Source: Bremia lactucae
Taxonomy: Eukaryota > Oomycota > Peronosporomycetes > Peronosporales > Peronosporaceae
NCBI RefSeq assembly: GCF_004359215.1
Contig: NC_090619.1
Coordinates: 5,961,005-6,025,004 of the forward strand
Length of the DNA: 64,000 bases
Direction: 5' to 3'
Under the pieces are notes generated by a model. It had not been told where the DNA came from. It ran no database searches and was given only the letters and a program-made list of their open reading frames with translations. The stretch's first letter is position 1. Every line of letters begins with the position of its first letter. This document shows, in pieces, positions 10,530 through 22,082 of this stretch. A program made the translations under genes and the position numbers.

Positions 10530-11430
10530 TCAGTAGGAGACTTCCTGCTGGCTAAATAAACAGCAGTTTGTTTTGTACAAAATTGCATCGCTGATGCGGT
10601 GGACCGACAGAAGGAAGAGCAAGCATTCTTTATTTACCGATTATTTTATTGTCCTACTGTCTAAGGAAACATACCAAAACATGTAGTGACGAATGCAGAC
10701 AGTAACAAATTACTGCCCAGAAATATCGGCCCGTTTCGTGTACTACATCGCTGAGGCAATGCGTACACGATCGAGCAGCCTCGTAGTATGCGTACACATA
10801 CTACGTTTTATGTTGGGCCGTACCATCATTACGAGGCATCTTCCGATTTAGAATCACACCGCAACGGTCTAAGGCGTCTATCAAAGTCTGATGGTCTCGA
10901 GCTAGAGCATGATAGTCTCGGGACAGAGTCTGGTTCTCATGATCCAGATGTTCCACTACATCCTCCAAGGATGAGATCTTTTGACGAGCTATCACCAGCT
11001 CGTTTTGAAGGGACTGATGTGTCTGCTCGTTCGCCAGTTGATTAGTCGCAACAAGCGCACAAAATTTTAACTAACCAAGAGAATTGTCATCGCTAAGTGC
11101 GACGACGGGATTGCTCGTGATCAATATCCTAATGAAGGGTGTGATCCAAGTCACGATGTTGACTCATGTTTGGCCAACGAGGCGAATCATCTCATCCATA
11201 TCCTTGACGAATTTGAGTGGTAAATAAGCGAACGAGTTACCTTATTCGTTGGCGTGGGTATCCACCCTCGCATGATGCGTCCTCAACTGATGATGGACTT
11301 AACGGTTATTGTACGACAGTACGACGAGACCCATTCTCCTCGACGGACGGTCCATTAGAGAACGAGAATTACCCGCGCTCGTACAGGATTGAAGGTTCTA
11401 TATCCTTTCGCGCATCACACAAGAGATGAG
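10530..11430 (+). pseudogene. Gypsy integrase C-terminus and chromodomain remnant
   Basis: 10680-10830 corresponds to the integrase C-terminal region (compare K-L-L-P-R-Y-I-S-P-F-R-V-L at 50790). 11217-11290 encodes a chromodomain core (S-Y-L-I-R-W-R-G-Y-P-P-S). Stops separate the pieces. The chromodomain places the element among chromoviruses. Confidence 0.75.
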
Positions 11431-12613
11431 TGTCCTCCAATGATCCTCCTTAAGGGAGTATGTCTCCTTAGGGGCATAACCTGCATCTTAAAATAGCATG
11501 GGCCAACAGTCCTCCAACGAGAGGCAAGGTAACTTTGCCTCTCTAGACAAACGATACAGCTTGTAGCGCTGCACCGACTAAGGTCCTTTTTTAGAACCGT
11601 TTACGGAAAGCATCCAATTTTTATAACTAGAACTCGCGGCCTAAGCTTGCACATTATGTACAAATGCATCCCAAGCTTGGAACAAAGTAGTGATATCATT
11701 TGCCCACTTACAAGTGTACTAGCGATGCCGAAAAAAATGCATCGATGAAGATTTATGTTTTATCCTCACAAGGCTTGAGAAGCCTTGATGAGTCGAACAA
11801 TGGAATATGTTACCGATCGTTGGTCATACCAAACCAACGAGCTAGGTTGCATTCAAAGGGCAGCCAAGGCTTCTTTTCGGGAGTAAATCGCAAAAAGTTG
11901 CGTCCCTTTGCCGTTATTTCATGTAAACGTTAACGCTATCATTACTCTCGGAGTGATCCTTAGAATCACTCCGTCCCTGGTGATGTATACTAGCACCACC
12001 AGTAGTATGCTATTCGAAGTGACCTTAACGATTACTTCGTTCCTAGTGATGCATTCTGACATCAACAGATCTGTCATCGTCAAGGAAGTCATCACAAGAT
12101 GATTCTCTACCGAAGGGATCCTACGAGTCAATTAACCTCGTCATCACCTCTTTAATTGTGACGTTAGAACCTGTAGGCTTAACGGACGTGACCCCGTAGT
12201 TTTAAAGGACGTGACCCCGGTTGATCCGGAGGCCTTGACAGTTGCCACCGAGTCGAACGCTGACGCCGACTCGACCTAGTTAGCTACAATAGGAGTAGCA
12301 GGTAACATTTACCAGTCACCTCCAATTGGAGTAAGAGGTGACTTTTCCCCTCAGTAGACGCTAATGCGTCTAGTGAATGAAACATTTGCGTCGCTAACAG
12401 CTACACTAAGCCGTGCCGCTGCTTTGCTGCCTCACAGGCGACGCGCACAGGATTCGTTACCATGCGCAAACGAATGATTTACGAACAATCAGTAATGCAA
12501 TAAAATACAAAATTTTAAATAAGAAACCAATAACGCAAAATAGTTACAGGTATACATAAAAGTATTTCAATGTCACTCCGCATTAGTCACTATTGTGACT
12601 GTTGGCGGGGGGA
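11431..12613 (+). other. Family D 3' noncoding region
   Basis: Collinear with 51600-52728 (shared GCATGGGC, GAGAGGCAAGG and GGCATCACCA-type blocks). On the minus strand an acidic frame can be followed in both copies but is broken in each. It ends with a G-rich polypurine tract at about 12604-12613. Confidence 0.6.
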
Positions 12614-12708
12614 TTTAACTGGGTGCCCCGTTACATATATAATATATCCCATAAAAGAAATAATTACTATTATTTCAGGAGAGAAATTAATGAAGAAGCT
12701 TAAAATTA
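12614..12708 (+). repeat. Family D 3' LTR, left part
   Basis: It begins TTTAACTGGGTGCCCCGTTACAT. It continues at 15355 after the transposon; the joined sequence aligns with the LTRs at 52729 and 56024. Confidence 0.8.
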
Positions 12709-15354
12709 GCGAGCCCGTATAGCCACACACCCCTTTCGGTATAGCCACACATCCCGGCTTTACACCCCGGCTTACACCCCTAAATACCCGGCCTATACAG
12801 TCTTGGACGTGGACGATTTTTAGATATAAACGAAATTAATGAAAAATAGTACGTATATTGCTATTTTGTGGCCTGCTACCAATTCATTATATTTCTTCAA
12901 GAAGACTCAGTGCTCATGACGCATAGTGTTTACTATGGTGCATCTATACGGGTATCGAAGCTTTTCTTACAACACATTATCCAACCCGGGTGCAAACCGA
13001 GATTCCGCCTTTGTTGTCCACGTGAGAAGCTGCTTCCTAAGCGGATTTTTTTCGAGGTACCTGCATTAAAAATATCACACTTCTCGTGAGACCAAATCCT
13101 GTACCCTGAGTAGCAAGGTCGAGGAGATTTGCCGCAATGAAGGCTAGACTTAGGAAGTATTTTTGGTTTGACGATACGTGCGCTAGTTGTGACCTTCTTG
13201 ATCGCAGGCCCCGCATCTTCGTTTTTGTAGCCCTTGCCACGTCCTTTCAAAGTACTCAACTGCTGACGGATCGCGTTTGGTATTCTTCGATCCTTTTGAC
13301 CGTCCACGTGTAGCTACGGAGGCCGGATCATTTACCGATGTGCCTAAAATAGATGCGAGGTTATTGACAAACTGCTCCAAGAGGCGTTGCCTGTGCGGAG
13401 GCAAGCCTGAATGATGCTATTGCAACTTGGCTATTATGTCCGAGAAGCTTATTTTATCTTGCAGAGGTATCGCAGGGTGCAGGGTTGGACTTTTAGGCTT
13501 GTCAAGCCACCATTGCTGATGAAAATGATCTTTCTGCAATGTTAATTCCATCTTTTGCAGCTCTCGGATTGTATGAGATCACGGCAATCCTATATGATTT
13601 GTAAAATTCCAGTGCACTCATAGTAGTACTCCATATTTAGAGCCTTTTGGGACTGCTTGGAAACCTACAGAAGCAAAATGTGGTCAGTTCATATATAATT
13701 GCTTGTGCTGTACGGACTGAATGCAAAAGGTAGCTACGCTTAATTCGTTCAGCACATAGCGCGAAATTTTTCTGTTCACATTTGTCCAGAAGCCCTCATC
13801 AAGGGGAATGACAATGTGGAAACGTTCGATGCAACTTTTTGACTGATTTCCATTGACACTGTTGTTGAGGTGTCGGTACTAATTTCTCATCAACTGTTGC
13901 CAACTCGCCCGTTGAGACTGCGATCCATTTTTAGAGTTGCATTTTCATCTTCAACGCGAGATGTAACTATCCAAAATGACTCAAATTTTTGGTTCACGCA
14001 AAAAGGATTTTTTTCTTTCTGCACAATCCATGTAGATAGCAAATATGCATAGCCATTCTCATTAATAGCCTCCTTACGGAGCATCCAACAATCTTCGAAT
14101 TCCGTTTCAGTGGCTGAGTGATACAGCTTGCACCACTTTGTGAAAAAAATTCAGTCTTCATCCTTTGACAAATGGTTTTTAGTATATGTCAGCACTTTCT
14201 TATCGATATGCCATATGCATATAACATTCTTTGCTTGAGGAAGAATCAGTGAGTTTGCCGCCATCAATGCCAATTCTCTGTCAGTGACAATGACAATAGG
14301 TCCAGCGATTCTGTCTTGAAAAAGTGTCTCATTTGTTGGAGTGCCCAGATGTAATCGTCCTCTGTTTCGTGTCACAAGGATATATAGCAAAGGGAATATG
14401 ACTGGTTTGTGCATGCCACACTCACGACATGGAGCAGTGGCATTTGAAACCTGGAGATTTGTCCGTAACAAATAAATATGTTTTTAATACAATTTACTCA
14501 CCTGTTGGTTCTGTATGTCGAATTCACTATAAAAACGCCTCCAGAACAAAAGTCCTTAACTATTGAGATACAAGACTTTGGTGCAATTAAAAGGCGTGTG
14601 AGATTTTTCGACAATTGCTCTCGATCCGAATTGCATTTTCCTCCAGCGTGTTTAGTAGCGCTTCAAGAGGCTTACTCCCAAGGAGAAATTCTTCCCGTTC
14701 ACATTTTTCTACTCTGTAAATATATTTTTTAGTGGCTAGAAAAGCAGGATCTGATCACATCATGGTGCTCAAATAATCGAGAAGGTGCTCTAACTTTTAA
14801 ATTGTCCAAAATCTGCTGCTTCGGCAACAAATTTAACACCCTGGCTTCCGGAAAATTGCAAGATTATCGGTTGCCTCATGGTTGTGTGTTGCAACGACCA
14901 GACTTACTCTCCCTTTTTGCACAGCATTTTGATTTAGTTGGCGCTGAATAGTGACACATAAGAAGGCTTTTTACGTTTGGCGTATCTTTGTGCCCTTGCT
15001 TCTTACCGACCACCATGAGCGCAAGTAAGCCCACCTTTCTAGTTTTTCGGTATTGTCGTCCTTCGCTCGTAATTGCTTCGTTGAAAAACCTTCTTGCCAC
15101 GCAACGTTTTGATTGCCTCCTCCGATTCCTCATGGGTCTCATAAATGTGTTCTGGGGTGGAGCAAGCGGCATGATGAAGACTGAGTGTTAATGTTGGCGG
15201 ATTTGTAGCGATGCACACCCTGGAATTAACTCAATATATATATATATATATTACACTGCAAACGGGGGTGGCAATACCTTTCCTATTATATATACTATTT
15301 TTTATTTTAGGGGTGTGGCTATACCGAAAGGGGTGTGTGGCTCTACCACTTCCC
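12709..15354 (-). mobile_element. Mutator-like DNA transposon (MULE) inside the LTR
   Basis: It has terminal inverted repeats: the left end near 12718-12756 holds GTATAGCCACACACCCCTTT, and the right end near 15310-15347 holds its reverse complement with one change (CTCTAC for CTATAC). Each repeat contains TATAGCCACAC or a near copy twice. A/T-rich near-duplicates (TAAAATTA left, TAAATTAT right) flank it, as expected for a decayed 8-9 bp Mutator target duplication. It carries transposase remnants on the minus strand. Confidence 0.8.
12940..15175 (-). pseudogene. MULE transposase remnant
   Basis: On the minus strand, 15172-14876 resembles an N-terminal FAR1/WRKY-GCM1-like binding region (R-R-F-F-N-E-A-I; R-K-T-R-K). 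14471-14151 carries the MULE core (I-V-T-D-R-E-L-A-L-M-A-A-N; I-C-I-W-H-I-D-K-K-V-L), a catalytic D followed by the C-x-W-H box. 13404-13183 has the C-terminal R-G-R-S-K-G-S-K-N and zinc-knuckle C-G-A-C-D-Q-E-G-H-N. The frames are separated by stops, so it is not functional. Confidence 0.8.
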
Positions 15355-15812
15355 TAAATTATTATCTTGTAAAAAAATTGACTTAATAGTTCCAATTTTA
15401 CCAAATTTTGTAATATTGACGCAATAAGACACCAGTTCTATTGATTAGTTAATTTGTGTCTAGATCAACCCCGCCAATTGTCAAAAGACACGATTGTGCT
15501 GAAGTATTAGAAAGAGCTGTAGACGCTTTAGCGGTGCGCAAGTAGGCTTCATACATAGTAAGTACTTAACGTAACAAAGTCAGTAATCGATAGACGATCG
15601 TTATGTAAAGACTTGATATATTACAACAGTTTTTTACTTTTTCTCCTATCCAAAGACTTAGAATTTACCTTCAGTAGCTAAGACTTCTTAGCTTCTTAGA
15701 ACCTTCCTGTGCACGTCGCGTACGTGAGGTAGTCGAGGCGCCCCACCCTTACTGTAATCAGTGTAGGTTGTCTAGTACCTTTATCAGTACTAGCCAAGGG
15801 CGCCTCGTTACA
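15355..15812 (+). repeat. Family D 3' LTR, right part
   Basis: It resumes at TAAATTATTATCTTG and ends GCGCCTCGTTACA, followed by the target duplication GGTAC (15813-15817). Confidence 0.8.
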
Positions 15813-15817
15813 GGTAC

Positions 15818-16238
15818 GATAACATATCAATGGAGATAGGCTAATCATTAGAAGCAACTATCCAATGATGACCGCCCTGCCAACTCCCACCGAAGGTGTG
15901 TGATAGATGGGTGGAAGGAGGCCCTGTGCTAAGAGGTTCGGGGTTACACTTAGAGAACTTGTCAAAATTGAATCTCAAGGTTATATCAGATAGAAAAAAT
16001 AGATGTTGTATCCCATGCTGTCTTGAAGCGATGGATACAGGTCTCAACAGGTGACACGCTTGGTGTCTGTCTACTGCTTGAGAAAGCATGTGATGAGCAG
16101 GAGCGAAACCTCAGCCAAAGCAAAAACTATCAGCAAACGCACATTCTTTTGAAAGCAACAATCTTTTATGGACAAATGTCAAAAAATAAATTTTATGTCA
16201 TGCTTTGAAATTGACATTGAATTTTAACGCATGACATG
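15818..16238. other. No recognised gene; flank between two elements
   Basis: Short frames only; nothing recognised. Confidence 0.5.
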
Positions 16239-16736
16239 TGCAACGGGCTAAGTTGCCCTATGATGCACAATCTCGGTTAGGTGCACTTTGTGTACTTAGG
16301 GGGTGATTAATTGCTTAAGTGAAGTAATTCAGGGGTGCTTCGAATTGCATTCACATTAGGAGGGATGATACCTAGCGTCATCCGTGATGACGGCTAGCGT
16401 CATCCAAGATACGAGATATTCAGAATAATACGCTCACAATACATATAAGTGCATATCTACAGAGATGGCATTTATGAGTTGAAAAGGTCTCTTATTAATA
16501 GGATTAAATATACATCAGTCTAAAAACTACTTCCTAGTTCGTAGGTGCGCACGTGTAGCCGGATTGTCGCTCCCGTGACGTCACTTGTATTAAGGTACTT
16601 AGCTCGTTGGATGAGATTGCTTAAACACCCATCAACTACCTCACTGCACGTGGGAGAAGACGGTCAGCCTATTCTCACTGTGCTTTGACGTTTGTGCTTA
16701 AATAGAGCGTGGCAGCTATAAAAGCGCCCGCCTACA
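16239..16736 (+). repeat. Family E LTR (left, plus orientation)
   Basis: 498 bp from TGCAACGGGCTAAGTTGCCC to GCGCCCGCCTACA. A TATA box (CTATAAAAGC) lies near 16717. The primer-binding site TGGTAGCGCTTGAAATCC follows at 16739, of the tRNA 3'-end type (ends in TGG). Confidence 0.8.
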
Positions 16737-16852
16737 CTTGGTAGCGCTTGAAATCCTTCCCACGACCCGTCTCTCTAAGCGTTTTAGCGAGAAAAGGCCT
16801 CAATATCGATTAAGCATATTTCTTACACCTCTTCAAGCATCATAGGGAGGTG

Positions 16853-17000
16853 GCAGATCACTTGGCGCAGGGGACTCGCGAGCAAGTCCTAGCCAGACCC
16901 TTGGGCAGTCCTCCTGAGCAACATGTTGCTCAGTTAGAGCAGTTTGAGGCATTTTCGCGCGAAGAGCGAAGAGTCGCGTCCGTCAGACTATAAGAGAGCG
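16853..17000 (+). pseudogene. Gypsy gag N-terminal fragment (+)
   Basis: One frame reads A-D-H-L-A-Q-G-T-R-E-Q ... Q-L-E-Q-F-E-A-F-S-R-E-E-R-R-V before a stop. The leader GCATCATAGGGAGGTGGC just before it also occurs, in reverse, next to the right-hand LTR (21020). Confidence 0.6.
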
Positions 17001-18240
17001 CCGTTTGCTTAACGAACGGCCGTCTTTTCTCGCTTGCCATCCTGGCAAAGTGACTCAAACACCGCCGGTCTCTGTTGTAGAGCCGCGAGTTTTACAAATT
17101 CTCTGATGCACCCGAATCCACAAATAGGGCCATCATATATATGGTCATAGACTTGTACTCGAGCGCTATAGACCAGCAGGGTTGAGGTCCAAAATTTCGA
17201 GACCTCAGGGACTATGCTACCCATTTGTTCAATAACTCTGAACTTTGGGGTAGCTTCAGAGTCCGCGGCAGTAGGGCATCCCGCCCCTACTGCGCTCCTG
17301 CCTTTTCGGACCCCTCAGCGGTCGATGCAGAATACATGCGTCTCGCACGCTAGTTCTTGCCATCGCCTTGTGGACAGGGAGTCCTCTTGCTGGGCGTCTT
17401 CGCTCCAGCAGAGGCCCTGACATAGTGGCGAGCCATCATATGGCCGCGCTTGCCGCAACTAAAGCAGACAGCGTCTGTATTGCCCAACTCCATGGGAGTG
17501 GCATCTGACCTCTCGGCCGACATCTTATACCAAGCTGTATGTTGAAGGATTGTTCCTCAACTAAGGCAATTTGAGTTGCCTCTTCCATTGTCGACGGCAC
17601 CTTCTAAAAAAGCCCTGTCGCGGGCCATGCCGTAGTCCGTTCATAGATGTGGGCACCTTGATGTGCTCCGGTATCAGACCGACGGTAATGGAAGCCGACA
17701 GCACGCGCATCTCCTGCACATACTATTCAGGGATCGCTTCGGCTGTCGAGCCCCAAAGAAGCGCCTGAAACAACAACTCGTTGATAGGGGCTGATATATA
17801 AAGCGAATCTTTTCCTTAAACATTGCTCATGTAAGAGAAGCCTTTCCGTCTGCCCTAAGCGACGAGTAAGCCCACTCTGAGGTCTACCGCGCAGATGCGA
17901 CATGGCATCCGGCACCATCCGGGTGTTGTCCACAATGAGCTGCGCCATACCGCATTGCTCCACGGCTAACAGCCAGTGGACAATCATGCGCACTGCAGTT
18001 CCATCGAACTTGGGCGAGTCCATCCGAATGGGTCTCGGCTGATGCGGCCGGGCAGAGAGCATATCAACAATTCTGTTGAGAGCTTCGCTCCAAGCCTGCT
18101 CTCGCCTAAGTTCATCCAAAGTCTGAGTGCCGGATTCCGCTGCAGCACAACTATGCTCCTGGAAGTTCAAGTAGAACTCGCCTTCAAATTTTAGTGACTT
18201 CTCGAGAAGTTCACAGTGCTAGGTATGGAGAGTCCGTATG
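17000..18240 (-). pseudogene. Gypsy gag C-terminal part, inverted (-)
   Basis: 18170-17727 encodes gag (S-P-K-F-D-G-T; H-W-L-L-A-V-E-Q-C-G-M-A). A zinc knuckle with the last Cys changed to Tyr (C-F-S-C-G-K-R-G-H-M-M-A-R-H-Y) lies near 17460-17420. It follows logically from the plus-strand gag start at 16853 but is turned around, which suggests an internal inversion with a border near 17000. Confidence 0.7.
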
Positions 18241-18989
18241 ACCTCATCCTAATTATGCCACGGTTGTAAAACACCAAACATGGATAGACTGGCGTATGCG
18301 CACAGTTGCGAACTATACGCAGGACATCGTAAAGGATGTGCTCCTGTGAGAGGCTTATGCAACCGATGTCGTGTCGAACACAATTGATGGTGCGTTGACG
18401 GGATGTTAAACTTCACCAATTCCTACCCAGCTCGTTAGTGAAAAGGACGACGACAAGTAGTCATGCGCCCGAATTTCCTGCGCATAGATAAAAGCCTGCG
18501 GCAGTAGACGACGAGCTGACAGGAAGTCAAGCATCGAATGAGCTGGCACAGTGCCTAGAGCATGTTGTATCTGAAAGGGGTGCGCTAGCCAGAAGAGCAA
18601 CGGTTCCCGCTTCTCAGTCAAAAGTCGTGGTGAATCGAAGAGCGAGTACCCGACAATTTATAACAATCAAAAGCACGTCTAAACGAGTGACCTTTGGATC
18701 AGATCCTATAGAAGAGAACGGGCCTTCAAACGTGGTGTTCGAGGACGTCAAAGACAAAATGCGGAGGTGCTCTCGTCCATTGGACGACGAGTGACAGTCC
18801 ACCAAGTTCTTTTCTGGAACTGGTGTGACTACTTCGTGGATCTTTCCTTGTCCTTAAGTTCGGGTAGGAACAGATCCCACGACATCTCCGGAAGTTTTAC
18901 AATCCCCCCGGCGGATTTAAAGACTTGCCGGAGCACCTCAAATGAGGATACCTAGAAACGGACAAAAATAAATGGTTTGCTGATCAAGG

Positions 18990-20285
18990 TTGGGATGCCT
19001 TGAGAGAGTCCGTTCTTTGGATTCTGCGGGAACATCGCGACGAGATTGATCTCGAGCCTGGCACCAAGTATTGTGGGACCAGGCAATGGCCGTTGCCAAA
19101 AGAACAAGTTGAATATATCGTTGAGTTCTTCGAAAGCGAGCCAAAGCGGGACATGTATGTGATACCAAGTCGCCTCGCTGAAGTCCGACCTTCTGTGTGC
19201 GTAAATTTACTGGTGGATGGCGCGTGGTTCACGCTTACAATAAACTGAATACGGTGATTATAACGGCACAAACGCCAATCCCGCGGAAAAGTGTTTTGTT
19301 GAACTCCATGAAAAATTCAAGTATTTTTTCCGCGCTATATTTAAAAGATGGCTACTATCAGGTACTCATGAGAGTCCGATGTAGCCAAAACGGCAGTAAG
19401 TACCCAAGCGCTATAATTTTAGAGTGACTTGTCATGCCTCAAGGTTTTAAAACGCACCGGCGACTTTCAATAGAGTGGTGGCTCACGTGATGCGTCAGCA
19501 CCGTGCCTACGCGCCCCATTACTTTGACGATGTATTCATACATAGCAGAGCCGAGGACCGGCTGAGCGAAATAGAGTCGCACAAGCGTCATTAAGATGTG
19601 TGTCGCAGACTTAAGAGCACGCCCAATTGTACGTGCAAAAGTGCGTCATAGGGGTCCCCGAGATACCTGTGCTGGGCTACATGGCATACGAGCAGACACA
19701 GATAAGGCAAAATCGGTAAAGGAATGGCCAATCCCACGATATGTGAAAGATTTGCGCCAATTCCTAGGGCTAGCTAATTACTTGCATAAGTACAGCAAGA
19801 ATTATATGCGCGGACTAAGCCCTTGGCAGAACTTTTTTTTCAAAGGAACAAGTAGATGCGTCCACATCAGTGAAATAACCTCTTGCAGAGTCACCGGTCT
19901 TGGCATTGCCAAACACAGATTAGCCTTTAAGTGCTGTCTGCGATGCAAGCTATTTTGCAACCGGCAGCGCGCTCATGCAGAAGGATGACGACGGCGTTGA
20001 CCGTGTCATTTCTTATCAGTCTCGGCTTTTATAAAAGCCGCGAAACCGAATTGCCCTGTGATTGACAAGGAGCTAATTTCAATACAGTTTGCCCTTGTTA
20101 AGTTTCAAATGCACGTATTGGGTACCGAATCAGTTGTGGTTTATACGGATCACGCATCATTGCGGACCGCGATAAGCTCACCGCATCTCTCGTCTAGAAT
20201 CGCAAGATGGCTAACATTCTTCGCTGAATTTAATTTTAAAGTTGAATACAAGCCGGGTAAGTCGAATGCTCTAACTAACGCTTAA
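18990..20285 (+). pseudogene. Gypsy RT and RNase H (+), broken
   Basis: 19000-19160 is the RT start (E-I-D-L-E-P-G-T-K-Y-C-G-T-R-Q-W-P-L-P). 19197-19427 is the palm (G-G-W-R-V-V-H-A-Y-N-K-L-N; A-L-Y-L-K-D-G-Y-Y-Q). Near 19520 the active site is Y-F-D-D-V-F, canonical. 19725-19800 is the R-Q-F-L-G-L-A-N-Y-L-H-K-Y-S tether, and 20058-20285 is RNase H with Y-T-D-H-A-S-L. At least three frame breaks. Confidence 0.85.
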
Positions 20286-20639
20286 TCGCGCAGACCAGAC
20301 TTCGATGTAAGACACCAGGAAATTGTGTCGAGTGCTAAAGCAGAATCTGAGCCGTTTCATAGTACCTCCAGTAGTACAGATATTGCATTTTAACAGTTCT
20401 TAATAGTACATTACCTCCAACAGAAAAGCGTATAATATTTTTTGCGACCATTTCGGTCTGCATATTCTTTTTGCTTATCCTGTGCGCTTGCCATCGCGTC
20501 ACGGACTTTCCGTGTGATGGCTACTATGACACCGCCGAGAGGTCGGTCATAGGACATAATTTTATTGACCAATGGTAAATCGGCAGGTCAATAGGGCAAA
20601 TATCTGTCGTTGACATGATACCCTCGCGAGTCATCGTCA

Positions 20640-20994
20640 TATTGACTAAATTATGTCCCTCTTTCGCACCGAGCATAGTGAGGGCCCTCCCCCACTAAGA
20701 CTTGGGCTGCGCACAAACGAGACTGGCGTCTGAGGATGGCGCAGTCAATTTATGTATAAAACGGTGTCTCACCCGTACTGGCGTGGAAATTGTTGTTTAT
20801 AGCGAATTACACGAAGGGCAATTGTTTGCTCCATTCTTTGGGAGCCGCTACAGTGCGCAATACATTCGCCACGACCCGATTGGCACGTTCTGTTTGGCCA
20901 TCGGTCTAGGGATGATCTGCGGTCGACATGTGGAGCTTGCTGCCTAGCAGCTCAAACGCATGTCGCCAGAAACCAGACGTGAAACGTCCAAGTC
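20640..20994 (-). pseudogene. Gypsy integrase fragment (-)
   Basis: On the minus strand from 20994: R-F-T-S-G-F-W-R-H-A-F-E-L-L-G-S-K-L, then S-T-A-D-H-P with a stop before T-D-G-Q-T, then H-A-S-T-G-E-T-P-F-Y near 20780. This is the second half of the integrase core. It is fused directly to a gag start (M-A-Q-G-L-G, 21009-20992), so most of gag-pol is deleted at that joint. Confidence 0.7.
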
Positions 20995-21126
20995 CCTGCG
21001 CCATGTCCTCAGCCAACTCCCTATGATAATCGGAGAGTGAGAAAATGAGCTTAATCGATTTTGAGGCTCATCCTCATGTATACGCTTAAAGATGCGGGTC
21101 GTGGGAAGGATTCAAGTGCTGCCAAA

Positions 21127-22082
21127 TGTAGGCGGGCAGGTCTATTGCGGGCACGCTCTACTTAAGTACACATCCTAACACAGCGAGGAAGCAGTTTGGC
21201 CTTCTTCTCTCACGTGTAGTGAGGTAGTTGGTGGGCGCCTAAGCGACCTCACCCAACGAACTAAGTACCTTAGTACAAGTGACGTCACGGGAGCGGCAAT
21301 TCGGCTCCACGTGCGCACTTACGAACTAGGAAGTAGTTTTCAGACTGATTTTGTAACGGGGTGTATCGTTACATGAAATTATCACTTAAAGGTTTTTAAT
21401 CAATATATTATCTAAAAGCTAGATAATATTTTGGAGAATATTACTTTACATGGTAATATTCTAAAAGCTTATCGATTGGTAGATATATACCATTATATCT
21501 ACTTTCTCCGAGGTTCAGTCAGCGCTGGACGCGCGCAAAGAGAAGACAGATAATACTTTTAGTACATGTTTTGAATTAGTTTTTAATTAAGTGAGTATTA
21601 AGTAGATAGACAAGAAGAACTTAATTATATTAATACAGTGTTTAATTAACCCTCTTTGAAGCAAGTGTTTTAAAGAGAAGACTTCCTCTGCACGTACTAG
21701 TGTACGAAAAGTGACGTGAGGCGCCACTCGCACTGAGGCAGTGCGAAGTGGACTTGTACTGAAGCAGTACAAGTCGGCAGTGCCCCGTTACAGATTTATA
21801 TTTAATCGTATTAATTATAAAAACTTTTTTTACCAATCATAAATGCCATCTCTGTAGATATGCACTTATATGTATTGATCGTATTATTCTAAATACCTCG
21901 TATCTTGGATGACGCTAGCCGTCATCACGGATGACGCTAGGCATCATCCCTCCTAATGTGTACGCACCCATGTGCAGCACAGAGAACCACATCCAAGTAC
22001 CTAAGTAATTGACCGTCCCCTTAAGTACGCAAAGCGTAATTAAAGGGGATCGTGTAAAATAGGGCAACTTTAGCCTGTTACA
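21127..22082 (-). repeat. Family E LTR (right, minus orientation), split by a solo LTR
   Basis: Reverse complement of the 16239 LTR type, starting TGTAACAGGCTAAAGTTGCCC at 22082 and ending at 21127. Without the 446-bp insertion it is about 510 bp. Confidence 0.8.
21352..21792 (+). repeat. Solo family A LTR with GATTT target duplication
   Basis: It begins TGTAACGGGGTGTATCG and ends GTGCCCCGTTACA. The 5 bp before (21347-21351) and after (21793-21797) are both GATTT. No internal element sequence remains, so LTR-LTR recombination removed it. Confidence 0.9.

Larger units (their letters stand above)
6931..15812 (+). mobile_element. Family D chromodomain Gypsy, decayed, with nested Mutator-like insertion
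   Basis: Left LTR remnant 6931 to about 7080, gag, pol, chromodomain, 3' noncoding region, and right LTR 12614-15812 interrupted by a DNA transposon. The 5-bp duplication GGTAC flanks it. Both LTRs begin TTTAAC, not TGTAAC. Every coding region has several stops and frameshifts, so the element is old; the transposon entered its LTR later. Confidence 0.85.
16239..22082. mobile_element. Scrambled family E Gypsy with inward-facing LTRs
   Basis: Order from left: LTR (+), gag N-terminus (+), gag with zinc knuckle (-), RT and RNase H (+), integrase (-), gag start (-), LTR (-). The LTRs are inverted relative to each other. The left flank ACATG and right flank CGATT do not match, so this is not a simple insertion. 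The pieces belong to one family by their protein motifs and primer-binding sites. Confidence 0.75.
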
